Shown here: piece by piece, positions 8,410-16,740 of the stretch | Layout: each line of letters opens with the position of its first letter | Position numbering within the stretch: the stretch's first letter is position 1 | Source: Apilactobacillus timberlakei | GTDB lineage: Bacteria > Bacillota > Bacilli > Lactobacillales > Lactobacillaceae | Length of the DNA: 33,931 nt | Assembly (NCBI RefSeq): GCF_002993965.1 | Contig: NZ_POST01000001.1 | Span: forward strand, 218,188 to 252,118 | Direction: 5' to 3' | Notes under the pieces: generated by a model | Told to the model about the DNA's origin: nothing | Database searches by the model: none | The model's input: the letters and a program-made list of their open reading frames with translations, nothing else | Made by a program: the position numbers and the translations under genes

Positions 8410-9381
8410 TTAGTATCTTAAAATCATTGTTCCGGTGGTTAATCCACCACCAAAACCCGATAGGACAATAATATCCCCTTTAGCTATTAAACCATTTTCC
8501 ATCATTTCTGACAACAATATTGGTTCACTAGCAGCCGCTGTGTTCCCATAACGATCGATGTTAATTGGAAATTTTTGATCGTCTACTTTCATTTTACGAG
8601 CAACGTTCCTAACTATTCGAGCATTAGCTTGGTGCAAAATAAAATATTTAACATCATTCGCATCAAGGTTTGCTTCACTTAGTGCTTCTTTAATTGAATT
8701 TGGCACGTTCTTAGTAGCAAAATTAAAAACTTCACGACCATCCATATGAAAGTATTGATCAGTTCGATCAGCTACTTTCCCAAAATGTTCATCACCAATC
8801 ATATGACCAGCTAATAGTGCTTTTCCTTGATCACCATAAGTTTTCAAGTTAGAAGCTAAGACTTCTCCACTACCTTGGTTTGAGACTAACATCCCACCAG
8901 CACCATCACCGAATAACACAGCAGTTGTTCGGTCATGCCAATTAATTAACTTACTTAATTGTTCACCACCAATAACAATTCCTAATGAATTAGGTTTGCC
9001 GTTTAATAATGATTGCATGGTATAAGATCCGTAAACAAAACCAGAGCATGCAGCATTAATATCAAAAGCAATTGCTTTATTTGCTCCAATAATACCTTGC
9101 ACAGCTGCTGCCGTTGATGGCGTTTGATAATCAGAAGACATTGTACCAACGATGATAAAATCAATTTGTGAAGCATCAACATTGGCTTTATCTAATAATT
9201 TAGATGCAACCTCAGCACATAAAGAAGTAGTAGTCTCACTAATAGCTACTCGACGTTCTTTGATTCCTGTTCTTCTGCTAATCCATTCATCAGAAGTGTC
9301 CATAATCTCAGCCAAGTCATCATTAGTAACTATCTTTTCAGGAACAGCTTTGGCAGTTGCTTTAATTGAAAAACTGCTCAT
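8410..9381 (-). CDS. fabH: 3-oxoacyl-ACP synthase III (initiating KAS)
   Basis: Starts fatty-acid synthesis by condensing a short acyl-CoA with malonyl-ACP. With the start at MSSFSIK (323 residues) the triad is Cys112 (AACSGF), His250 (HQANARI) and Asn280 (YGNTAAAS). AGAGGAG sits directly before this ATG; an earlier in-frame start at 9405 would add eight residues upstream of that site and is rejected. It is the first gene of the main FAS operon. Related lactic acid bacteria usually have fabT, with or without fabZ, just upstream; here only a 225-bp non-coding region precedes it. Confidence 0.95.
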   Translation of the reverse strand: MSSFSIKATAKAVPEKIVTNDDLAEIMDTSDEWISRRTGIKERRVAISETTTSLCAEVASKLLDKANVDASQIDFIIVGTMSSDYQTPSTAAAVQGIIGANKAIAFDINAACSGFVYGSYTMQSLLNGKPNSLGIVIGGEQLSKLINWHDRTTAVLFGDGAGGMLVSNQGSGEVLASNLKTYGDQGKALLAGHMIGDEHFGKVADRTDQYFHMDGREVFNFATKNVPNSIKEALSEANLDANDVKYFILHQANARIVRNVARKMKVDDQKFPINIDRYGNTAAASEPILLSEMMENGLIAKGDIIVLSGFGGGLTTGTMILRY

Positions 9382-9451
9382 GATATCTCCTCTAAATAAA
9401 ATCAATATTTAATAATTTATTTTTAATATCACTCACTAAGTTTTAAATAAT

Positions 9452-9467
9452 TTGAAACTTTTTTCAA
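9452..9467. promoter_or_regulatory. Inverted repeat upstream of fabH
   Basis: TTGAAA, 4 bp, TTTCAA lies about 70 bp before the fabH start. The arms loosely recall the TTTGA/TCAAA arms of FabT sites in lactic acid bacteria, but spacing and ends do not match what I remember of the consensus. On the minus strand TTGAAA could also serve as a -35 box with a poor -10 17 bp on. Low confidence as an operator. Confidence 0.3.
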
Positions 9468-9489
9468 CTGATATTTATCTTAGATTGTT

Positions 9490-9534
9490 AATTAAAAATA
9501 AAAAATCATTTGTATCCTTGATACAACAATGATT
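9490..9534 (-). terminator. Terminator of the sugar-transporter gene
   Basis: On the minus strand, AATCATTGTTGTATC pairs with GATACAAATGATT (a 2-nt bulge) and is followed by TTTTTTATTTTT. It lies between the end of the transporter gene and the fabH promoter region. Confidence 0.8.
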
Positions 9535-9606
9535 ATATCATATAGATTTCCTAATTTTTAATAAGTTACTATTTTTTTAATTTGTAACGTAATTTATTAT
9601 ATAAAA

Positions 9607-10476
9607 TTAGATTGTTTGAATCAAAATTCCACCTAAAATAATTATTAAAAGTCCCAATAAAGTAAAGAATATATTTCTCTTTCCCTTAACTTCATGAAAT
9701 AATATCATGCCACCTAATGTAGCAACTACAACATCCATCTGAGTTAAGGTAAAACCAGTTGCCACACCATTTAATTTAATGGAAACCAAATAAGCAAAGG
9801 CAGCAATTCCAAAGATAAATCCTAATAATATATTTTCAAAACTAAATTTACTAAATAATGGTTTTTGCATTCGATACTCGGTAATAAACGAAGAAAAAAT
9901 AATGGCTGCAATCACCATTCCAATTGCTTGTGGAAAAATAGCATCTGAACCACTAACATTAGCTAAACGTGGAAAAGCAGAATATCCAATATAACCAAAA
10001 GTACCTATAAATAATATCCAAAATCCATATTTATAACGATGATTAGATTCGGGTACATCTTGTTTACCATTTTTAGTGATTAAAATTATTCCAATAATAA
10101 TTACTAACAGTGCAAAAAAGCCCTTATATTTATCCATTGCTGTAGGCCATTCTTGAAATAAAATAACCGCAGTAATTGGATTTCCAATTAATTGCATTGC
10201 CGTGGATAAAGGTGTTCCTAATGCAATTCCCATCGATTTAAATGCTTGATACTGAGTCATTTGACCAAAAGTCCAGCACATCCCAGAAACAAGACATAAT
10301 ATAAATGGTCGCATCGAAATTTCTGGACGATAAATTAAGTAAACAATTAATGAAACAATAAAAGCACCATAAACCGTTCCACATAATTGGTTGATAGTAG
10401 AGCCTCTGGCTTTTAGTAAAATAATTGGCTGAATTCCCCATAACAAAGCTGGAATTAGCCCAATTAAAATATTCAA
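9607..10476 (-). CDS. GRP-family sugar transporter (GlcU/RbsU type)
   Basis: Ten hydrophobic segments over 289 residues, with the N-terminus MNILIGLIPALLWGIQP typical of glucose/ribose uptake proteins of the drug/metabolite superfamily. Members import sugars such as glucose by proton symport; the actual sugar cannot be read from the sequence. I use the TTG at 10474-10476 because GGAG lies 9 bp upstream and the product then begins as family members do; a TTG five codons earlier overlaps that site. It is monocistronic, with its own terminator at 9490-9534 and a nitroreductase terminator upstream. Confidence 0.85.
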   Translation of the reverse strand: MNILIGLIPALLWGIQPIILLKARGSTINQLCGTVYGAFIVSLIVYLIYRPEISMRPFILCLVSGMCWTFGQMTQYQAFKSMGIALGTPLSTAMQLIGNPITAVILFQEWPTAMDKYKGFFALLVIIIGIILITKNGKQDVPESNHRYKYGFWILFIGTFGYIGYSAFPRLANVSGSDAIFPQAIGMVIAAIIFSSFITEYRMQKPLFSKFSFENILLGFIFGIAAFAYLVSIKLNGVATGFTLTQMDVVVATLGGMILFHEVKGKRNIFFTLLGLLIIILGGILIQTI

Positions 10477-10524
10477 TCCTAAACACTCCAATATTATTTA
10501 ATATATTACTTCTACTTTATCACA

Positions 10525-10559
10525 CAAAAATAGCCCATAGTTATTAACTACGGGCTATT
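10525..10559 (-). terminator. Terminator of the nitroreductase gene
   Basis: AAAATAGCCC and GGGCTATTTT form the outer stem, with TAGTTA/TAACTA continuing it after one mismatch. Read on the minus strand it ends in TTTTTGTG, 10 bp after the stop codon. Confidence 0.85.
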
Positions 10560-10569
10560 TTAAAATGAA

Positions 10570-11226
10570 TTACTTAATTACCTTATAGATTTCATCCATT
10601 GGCTGACGTTTTTTGGGTGTAATGTCTTGATCACGATAACCAAATCCAGCCATTACTGAAACTCCCCATTCTTTAAGATCAATGGCATCATATTTTTCTA
10701 ATACTTTTTCAACATTTTCACGATTGAATCCTTCAATTGGGCAACTATCAATATCTAAAGTAGCAGCCGCATCCATCATATTAGCTAATGGAATGTAGGT
10801 TTGCCTTGCAGACCATTCAAACAATGTCCGTTCATCATTTAATTTAAAATCATTATCTTGAAAATCTTGTAACTTAGCAACGAAAGCTGAGTTAGGATCA
10901 AATGCATGATTTTGCACATCTTCACTGATATGTTGAACGTATTTAGATGTTGGCGTGACATTCTTCTTTGCTAAAATAATAACAAATTTATCAGCACCAT
11001 CTAAACTATTTTGTGCTCCCCAAGCATAATCGTAAATATCTTTTTTTAGATCATTATTTTCAATAAGCAAAAATTTCCATGGAGCAAAGCCCATTGAACT
11101 TGGTGATAAACGAGCTACTTCCATAATTGTTTGCCAATCTTTATCCGATATTTTCTTATCAGGATTGAATTTCTTGGTTGCATATCTTCTATTAGCAACC
11201 TTAATTAATTCTTCATTCTTATTCAT
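10570..11226 (-). CDS. NAD(P)H-dependent nitroreductase family oxidoreductase
   Basis: FMN-dependent nitroreductase of the NfsB/YfkO type, 218 residues. The FMN-binding start NRRYATKKFNPDKKI is followed by ARLSPSSMGFAPWKF, the segment that packs on the flavin, and by a C-terminal GFGYRDQ. Such enzymes reduce nitro compounds, quinones or flavins; the natural substrate is unknown. AAAGGTG precedes the ATG by 10 bp. It is a single-gene unit with promoter 11266-11294 and terminator 10525-10559. Confidence 0.88.
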   Translation of the reverse strand: MNKNEELIKVANRRYATKKFNPDKKISDKDWQTIMEVARLSPSSMGFAPWKFLLIENNDLKKDIYDYAWGAQNSLDGADKFVIILAKKNVTPTSKYVQHISEDVQNHAFDPNSAFVAKLQDFQDNDFKLNDERTLFEWSARQTYIPLANMMDAAATLDIDSCPIEGFNRENVEKVLEKYDAIDLKEWGVSVMAGFGYRDQDITPKKRQPMDEIYKVIK

Positions 11227-11265
11227 TAATTAAATTCACCTTTCTTTTAATTACTAATTGTAAGT

Positions 11266-11294
11266 AGAATACCACCTAAGAAATGATATCGCAA
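11266..11294 (-). promoter_or_regulatory. Promoter of the nitroreductase gene
   Basis: On the minus strand TTGCGA (11289-11294) and TATTCT (11266-11271) are 17 bp apart, about 40 bp before the start codon. Confidence 0.6.
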
Positions 11295-11314
11295 AGAATG
11301 TGACTTAATATAAA

Positions 11315-11343
11315 TTGACTAAAATAAAGCCATTAACTATACT
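11315..11343 (+). promoter_or_regulatory. Promoter of the phosphoglucomutase gene
   Basis: TTGACT (11315-11320), 17 bp, TATACT (11338-11343). A 14-bp inverted repeat, TACTAA-TT-TTAGTA (11340-11353), overlaps the -10 and the expected start site, so repression there is possible. Confidence 0.75.
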
Positions 11344-11383
11344 AATTTTAGTAACATAATTCAGTTTATTGGAGACATTTAAT

Positions 11384-13120
11384 ATGAATTACAAAGAAGA
11401 TTATCAAAATTGGCTTGCTCAAAAGGAGCTTGCTGAATCAGTTAAATTAGATTTACAAAAAATGAAAAATAATGATGAAGAAATTGAAGATGCTTTTGGT
11501 ACTCAAATGTCATTTGGAACTGCCGGTATGCGTGGACTAATGGGTGCTGGTATGAATAGAATGAATATTTATACTGTTAGACAAGCAACTGAAGGCCTTG
11601 CTTCATACATGGATACCTTAGATGATAAACAAAAACAACGTGGCGTTGCCATTAGTTTCGACTCTAGATATCATTCAAAAGAATTTGCTTATGAAACTGC
11701 TCGTGTACTAGGCGCTCATGGAATTAAATCTTTCGTTTTTGATGATATTCGTCCTACTCCAGAACTTTCTTTCACAATTCGTCATTTAAATACATTTGCT
11801 GGGGTAATGATTACAGCCAGCCATAATCCTATGCAATATAATGGTTATAAAATTTATGGCGAAGATGGTGGACAAATGCCACCAAAAGCTTCTGATATGA
11901 TTACTACTTACGCTAGAAAGGCTTCCGATGTATTTACAATTAAAGTAGCAAATATTCGTGATTTAAGAAAACACCAATTACTTGATGTTATTGGTGAAGA
12001 TGTTGATGAAGCATACTTAACCAATGCGCATAAAGTTAATGTTAACCATGAATTAATCCAAGAAGTTGGCAAAGATTTAAAATTTGTTTACACCCCACTT
12101 CATGGAACTGGAAAAGTATTATGTCGTCGTGCATTAGAAAATGCTGGATTTAAGAATTATTCAATTGTTCCAGAACAAACTATTTCTGATCCCGAATTTC
12201 CAACCGTTGATTTTCCTAATCCTGAATTTCCAGAAGCATTTAATTTATCAATTAAATTAGGCAAAAAAGTGGGTGCAGATGTTTTAATTGCAACTGACCC
12301 TGATGCTGATCGTTTAGGCGCTGCAGTTAGACAACCAGATAATTCATATAAATTAATGACTGGTAATCAAATTGCATCCGTACTATTAGATTATATTTTA
12401 AAAGCTAAGCAAGATAATCATGAATTACCAGCAGATGGAATTGTTGTTAAATCAATCGTTTCTACTGAATTAGCAACTAAGATTGCTAATAATTATAATA
12501 TTGAAATGAAAAATGTATTAACTGGCTTTAAATACATTGCTGAACAAATTCATAACTTTGAACAAAATCATGACCACACTTTCCTATTTGGTTTTGAAGA
12601 AAGTTTTGGCTATTTAATTAAACCCTTTGTTCGTGATAAAGACGCTATTCAATCAACAATTTTATTAGCTGAAGTTGCTGCTTATTACAAACAACAAGGT
12701 AAAACATTGTATGATGGTCTTCAATCAATGTACGAAAAATATGGATACTTTAAAGAAAAAACAATTTCTAAAATGTTTGAAGGCATTGATGGAAAAGATA
12801 AAATGGCTAAAATTATGAACGAATTAAGATCTAATCCAATGGATTCCTTTAATAATAGTAAAGTAGTCGCACTAGAAGACTTTGCAACTGCTACTCAAAC
12901 CAATCAAGATGGGTCAACTAAAAAAATTAATTTACCAAAATCAAATGTTTTAAAATATTGGCTTGAAGATGGAACTTGGATTGCTATTCGTCCATCAGGA
13001 ACTGAACCTAAAGTTAAGTTCTATATTGGCACTGAAGATCAAACTCAAGCAAAAGCTAACCAACGACTAGATTCATATGTTAATGCAGTTAACCAGTTAA
13101 TTGAAAAATTAACTAAATAA
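11384..13120 (+). CDS. pgcA: Phosphoglucomutase / phospho-sugar mutase
   Basis: Interconverts glucose-1-phosphate and glucose-6-phosphate, linking glycolysis to UDP-glucose and wall-polymer synthesis. The 578 residues match the Bacillus PgcA-type mutases. Seen in order: TASHNP with the phospho-acceptor Ser146, the Mg-binding DPDADR (305-310), the sugar-binding GFEES, and the C-terminal phosphate-binding RPSGTEPK. The start is the ATG with GGAG 9 bp upstream; the longer frame from a TTG at 11369 would begin before that site. It has its own promoter and terminator. Confidence 0.94.
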   Translation: MNYKEDYQNWLAQKELAESVKLDLQKMKNNDEEIEDAFGTQMSFGTAGMRGLMGAGMNRMNIYTVRQATEGLASYMDTLDDKQKQRGVAISFDSRYHSKEFAYETARVLGAHGIKSFVFDDIRPTPELSFTIRHLNTFAGVMITASHNPMQYNGYKIYGEDGGQMPPKASDMITTYARKASDVFTIKVANIRDLRKHQLLDVIGEDVDEAYLTNAHKVNVNHELIQEVGKDLKFVYTPLHGTGKVLCRRALENAGFKNYSIVPEQTISDPEFPTVDFPNPEFPEAFNLSIKLGKKVGADVLIATDPDADRLGAAVRQPDNSYKLMTGNQIASVLLDYILKAKQDNHELPADGIVVKSIVSTELATKIANNYNIEMKNVLTGFKYIAEQIHNFEQNHDHTFLFGFEESFGYLIKPFVRDKDAIQSTILLAEVAAYYKQQGKTLYDGLQSMYEKYGYFKEKTISKMFEGIDGKDKMAKIMNELRSNPMDSFNNSKVVALEDFATATQTNQDGSTKKINLPKSNVLKYWLEDGTWIAIRPSGTEPKVKFYIGTEDQTQAKANQRLDSYVNAVNQLIEKLTK

Positions 13121-13129
13121 ATTTTATAT

Positions 13130-13170
13130 AGAGTAGTCAGAAATTCAATTTTTCGACTACTCTTTTATTT
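13130..13170 (+). terminator. Terminator of the phosphoglucomutase gene
   Basis: AGAGTAGTC pairs with GACTACTCT across a 16-nt loop and is followed by TTTTATTT, 9 bp after the stop codon. Confidence 0.9.
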
Positions 13171-13203
13171 GTTAATAAATATGTAAATGAGGTAGTTTAT
13201 CTT

Positions 13204-13998
13204 ATGTCAAAACAAACTTTATCCGTTGAAATAGCACCTGACATGTTACAAATAAAATCCATACGATATTATTTAAATAAGTGGCACCCTGACTTTGTAT
13301 CGATCAGTAATTTAAGTCGTTTTTCATTTGATAGTATTATGCAATGCGCAAATTATGTTAAAAAAGAAATAAATATTCCCGTAATTATACACATTACTGG
13401 CATTAATCGCGATAGAAATGAAATTGATAGATTATTAACTCACGTGCATAATAATAATATTCATAATTTATTATTATTACGTGGAGATAATCATGGTCAT
13501 ATTAAGAATGACTTTCCTTATGCAAGTGAATTAGTTAAGTATGTAAAAAGTAAAAATGATGAATTCAAAATAATGGGTGCCTGTTACCCTGAAGTGCATC
13601 CAGAAGCTCAATCTTTGGTTGAAGACATTCAGCACCTAAAAACAAAAGTCAATGCTGGATGCAATCAACTAATCAGCCAAATGTTTTTTGATAACCAAAA
13701 GTATTATCAATTTATAGATGAAACTAAAAAGCAGAATATTAATGTCCCAATATTGGCTGGAATAATGCCAGTTACTGAAATGAAAACTGTTAATTGGCTC
13801 AAAAAAATTAAAATGAACATACCACAATTTATTCAAAATAATAATGACTTAAAACAAGCTGGAATTAATTTTACAATTGAACAAATTAATGATTTATATA
13901 AAAATAATGTTGATGGCATCCACTTGTACACTATGAACAACTGGTCAGCTACAGATGAAATTATTAAAAATATTAAAAGAAGTGAATTAAATGAGTGA
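13204..13998 (+). CDS. metF: Methylenetetrahydrofolate reductase family protein
   Basis: Flavoenzyme family reducing 5,10-methylene-THF to 5-methyl-THF for methionine synthesis. Family marks in the 264 residues: SVEIAP at the start of the barrel, LLLLRGD for flavin binding, GACYPEVHPEA, and GCNQLISQMFFDNQKYYQF. It is about 30 residues shorter than E. coli MetF (296). GAGG lies 12 bp before the ATG. No metE, metH or other methionine gene is nearby. Its last codons overlap the start of the DUF2075 gene by 8 bp, so the two are co-translated. Confidence 0.88.
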   Translation: MSKQTLSVEIAPDMLQIKSIRYYLNKWHPDFVSISNLSRFSFDSIMQCANYVKKEINIPVIIHITGINRDRNEIDRLLTHVHNNNIHNLLLLRGDNHGHIKNDFPYASELVKYVKSKNDEFKIMGACYPEVHPEAQSLVEDIQHLKTKVNAGCNQLISQMFFDNQKYYQFIDETKKQNINVPILAGIMPVTEMKTVNWLKKIKMNIPQFIQNNNDLKQAGINFTIEQINDLYKNNVDGIHLYTMNNWSATDEIIKNIKRSELNE

Positions 13999-15211
13999 AT
14001 TAAACGCAGCTAATGAAAAATTATCACCTAAACATCAATTAACAAAAGAACAGTCTAAGCTAATAAACAAAATAGAAACATTCACTAAGAACCATATTAA
14101 TGATAAAAAGCATGCTATTTTTACAATTTATGGTGATGCTGGAACTGGTAAATCAGTTATTTTAAGTAAATTATTTTATGATATTCAACAAATGAGTAAA
14201 GATAAGGATAGTAAGTTATATCATACTAATAACCATTTCCTAGTTAATCATCCCGAAATACTAAAAGTATATAAAAACATGGCTGGGGATGAAAAAAACG
14301 TATTAAAGAAGAACTTTAATCGCCCCACTTCATTTATTAATAAACTAGACAAAGAAAAAAGATCAGTTGACATTACTGTTATTGATGAAGCTCATTTATT
14401 GCTATCTAGAGGCGATCATTACAATAATTTTTATCAAGAAAACCAATTAAATGAAGTTATTAAACGTTCAAAGGTAACAATTTTAGTATTTGATCATCGC
14501 CAAGTATTAAGGACAAAATCATTCTGGAACTTAGATCGATTGCATAAAGTCATTGACCCATATACAAATGGTGAATATCATTTAACTCATCAATTTAGAA
14601 TGACCGCTAGTGATGAATTGGTTAATTGGATCAATCATTTTACTGATGGTAAATTAGAAGAGATTCCCAAAAATGCTGACGAAAAATATGATTTTAGGAT
14701 TTTTGATAATGCAGAAAAAATGCGCCAAGCAATTATCAAAAGAAATAATCAGGTTGGACTATCTAGGATTGTTTCGACATCTGGTTATCCCTCTACGCTT
14801 GATGGTGGCAAACACTATGTTGTTGAACCAGATTTTAAAATGCCATGGGATCAATATAACTACACGCAAACTCCATGGGCTGAAATTCCAGAAACTATCA
14901 ATGAAGTAGGATCAATGTTCACATGTCAGGGATTTGATTTAAACTATGTCGGTGTAATTTTAGGACCCCCTATTTATTTGGATAAAAATAATATTCAAGT
15001 TAATTTCAATAATTTTACTGATGTTGAATCCTTGAAGAAACGTAAAGACATAAGTGATCCAACTGAATTTAATAAGATTAAAGCACAATTAGTCCTTAAT
15101 TCAGTTAATGTTTTAATGAAACGTGGAGTTAAAGGCCTCTACATTTTTGCACATGATGATAATTTAAGAAATGCATTGATAAAACTTTATAAAAAAATAA
15201 AAAGAGCATAA
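13991..15211 (+). CDS. DUF2075 superfamily-1-like NTPase
   Basis: A P-loop protein of the DUF2075 group (COG3410-like). Visible motifs follow the superfamily 1 helicase order: Walker A GDAGTGKS (48-55), Walker B VIDEAH (Asp132, Glu133), a QFRM arginine motif (201-204), TCQGFDL (311-317) and a motif-VI-like MKRGVKGLYIF (376-386). At 406 residues it is a stand-alone ATPase with no nuclease domain that I can see. Function unknown; nucleic-acid remodelling is the family expectation. It begins 8 bp inside metF, and the repeat GTGAATTAAA at the junction makes SELN appear at both the end of MetF and the start of this protein. Confidence 0.8.
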   Translation: MSELNAANEKLSPKHQLTKEQSKLINKIETFTKNHINDKKHAIFTIYGDAGTGKSVILSKLFYDIQQMSKDKDSKLYHTNNHFLVNHPEILKVYKNMAGDEKNVLKKNFNRPTSFINKLDKEKRSVDITVIDEAHLLLSRGDHYNNFYQENQLNEVIKRSKVTILVFDHRQVLRTKSFWNLDRLHKVIDPYTNGEYHLTHQFRMTASDELVNWINHFTDGKLEEIPKNADEKYDFRIFDNAEKMRQAIIKRNNQVGLSRIVSTSGYPSTLDGGKHYVVEPDFKMPWDQYNYTQTPWAEIPETINEVGSMFTCQGFDLNYVGVILGPPIYLDKNNIQVNFNNFTDVESLKKRKDISDPTEFNKIKAQLVLNSVNVLMKRGVKGLYIFAHDDNLRNALIKLYKKIKRA

Positions 15212-15224
15212 AATTATATGCTCT
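15191..15224 (-). terminator. Terminator for the small minus-strand gene, overlapping the DUF2075 end
   Basis: AGAGCATA (15203-15210) pairs with TATGCTCT (15217-15224). Read on the minus strand it continues into TTTTATTTTTTT, so it serves the small gene ending at 15225. It overlaps the last codons and stop of the plus-strand DUF2075 gene, which has no T-tract of its own here. Confidence 0.8.
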
Positions 15225-15392
15225 CTAAATTCTATTCACATGTAGTGCAACCATAGACAATAATGCAATTAATAAGATGGCTAACATAACTAAAATATAA
15301 GTTTTTCTAGTCATCCTATCCCTAAATTTTTTCAATACAAACATAGTTACTATTAAAATTAGTAAAATAATAATGGTAATTATTTCGGGCAT
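15225..15392 (-). CDS. Small two-helix membrane protein (55 aa)
   Basis: An unrecognised small gene supported by three signals: an ATG with AAGGAGTG 8 bp upstream, a complete 55-codon frame, and a factor-independent terminator starting directly after the stop. The product begins MPEIITIIILLILIV and contains two hydrophobic stretches (about 3-20 and 32-50) joined by a basic loop (KKFRDRMTRK), a layout for a small inner-membrane protein with the loop in the cytoplasm. It is convergent with the DUF2075 gene and divergent from the pectate lyase. Function unknown; no toxin-antitoxin partner is evident. Confidence 0.7.
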   Translation of the reverse strand: MPEIITIIILLILIVTMFVLKKFRDRMTRKTYILVMLAILLIALLSMVALHVNRI

Positions 15393-15448
15393 ATAAAACA
15401 CTCCTTGATTAAAATAATACCATAATAATTAGAAAGGATATATTAAAT

Positions 15449-16687
15449 ATGAAAAAAACTATCACATCAATATTAACTATTGCTTTACTTTCAATTTTAT
15501 TTATTGAAGTTCAAAACACCCCAAAGATAAATGTCGCTAATGCCAGTAAAAAACAAAATATCATTGGATTTGGTAACAACACGACTGGTGGCAATACTAA
15601 CAAACATAAAAATATTTATGTAGTTAAGAATGATAAACAATTAAAAAGGGCATTAAAAGACAAAGTTGCCTCAAGGATCATTTATATTGAGGGCAAAATT
15701 GATATGAATGACGGCAAATCAATGTCTGATTATGCTAAAAATACAGGATATGAGTTTCAAAAATACATGTCAGATTACAATCCAAAAACATATGGTAAAA
15801 AAGAACCAACTGGTAAACAAGAAAATGCTAGAAATTTAGCTCAAAAGAATCAAGCTAAACAAATTGAACTAAAAATACCTGAAAACACATCAATTATTGG
15901 TAAAAAAGATGCTCAAATTAAAAACGCTAATTTAATTATCAAAAAAGATAATGTAATTGTTCAAAATGTTAAATTTACTACCCCTTTTGATTTATTCCCA
16001 CAGTGGGATCCTAAAGATGGCAAAAGTGGTAATTGGAATTCTCAATATGATGCAATTTCAATAAAAAAAGCTAAAAACATTTGGATTGATCACAATTCAT
16101 TTAGTGATGGTAATGGCTATCAATCAGATAATAATGCTAAGGAATATTTTAGTCGTCAATATCAACACCATGATGGCATGGTAGATATAACTGATGGAGC
16201 TAATAATATTTCTGTTAGTTACAACAAATTTGCTAATCATGATAAAACAATGTTAATTGGTAGTTCTGATAGCAAAAAATCAGATTCAAATAAATTAAAT
16301 GTAACCATTTCACATAACTTTTTCTTAAACACTGTTCAAAGAAATCCTCGTGTCCGTTATGGTAAAGTTCAAGTCTTTAACAACTATTATCAAAACAATA
16401 GCGATAATGCTTATAAATTTAGTTATGCAATTGGTGCTGGATTTAAATCTAATATCATTGCACAAAATAATGTTGTCGAGGCCAAAAAGGCAAAAGGTAA
16501 AAAGTTTGTATCAGTCTTTAAAAATGCTCGTTTAACCAATCAAAATAATATATTTAATGGGCATAAAATTAATAATCATTTTGATGTAAAAAAGGCAACT
16601 TGGAAACCAGAATATAAATTCCATTTATTACCTACCAATAAAGTAAAAGCCAGTGTTCTAAATGATTCTGGAAATGTTTTAAATTAA
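15449..16687 (+). CDS. Secreted pectate lyase, polysaccharide lyase family 1
   Basis: Extracellular enzyme cleaving de-esterified pectin by beta-elimination with Ca2+. A signal peptide covers about the first 32 residues (KK, hydrophobic core, cleavage near NVANA-SKK). The right-handed beta-helix domain shows NIWIDHNSFSD (Asp214, His215), acidic calcium-site residues in HHDGMVDIT, VSYNKFANHDKTMLIG and the PL1 signature RNPRVR with the likely catalytic Arg298. At 412 residues the protein is complete, with no anchor or carbohydrate-binding module. GAAAGGA precedes the ATG. Pectate lyase is uncommon in lactobacilli and suggests contact with plant tissue, nectar or pollen. Confidence 0.92.
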   Translation: MKKTITSILTIALLSILFIEVQNTPKINVANASKKQNIIGFGNNTTGGNTNKHKNIYVVKNDKQLKRALKDKVASRIIYIEGKIDMNDGKSMSDYAKNTGYEFQKYMSDYNPKTYGKKEPTGKQENARNLAQKNQAKQIELKIPENTSIIGKKDAQIKNANLIIKKDNVIVQNVKFTTPFDLFPQWDPKDGKSGNWNSQYDAISIKKAKNIWIDHNSFSDGNGYQSDNNAKEYFSRQYQHHDGMVDITDGANNISVSYNKFANHDKTMLIGSSDSKKSDSNKLNVTISHNFFLNTVQRNPRVRYGKVQVFNNYYQNNSDNAYKFSYAIGAGFKSNIIAQNNVVEAKKAKGKKFVSVFKNARLTNQNNIFNGHKINNHFDVKKATWKPEYKFHLLPTNKVKASVLNDSGNVLN

Positions 16688-16688
16688 T

Positions 16689-16728
16689 AAAAAGAACCTT
16701 TCATAATTTAAAATGAAAGGTTCTTTTT
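16689..16728. terminator. Bidirectional terminator between pectate lyase and C39 peptidase genes
   Basis: A perfect 16-bp stem, AAAAAGAACCTTTCAT with its complement, 8-nt loop, and T-tracts on both strands. It serves the two convergent secreted-protein genes. Confidence 0.95.
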
Positions 16729-16740
16729 TTGCTGAATTTT

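Noticed and set aside
13991-15211. DUF2075 protein as a complete phage-defence effector.
   Set aside because: It has the ATPase motifs but no visible nuclease or partner effector, and its neighbours are metF and a small membrane protein.
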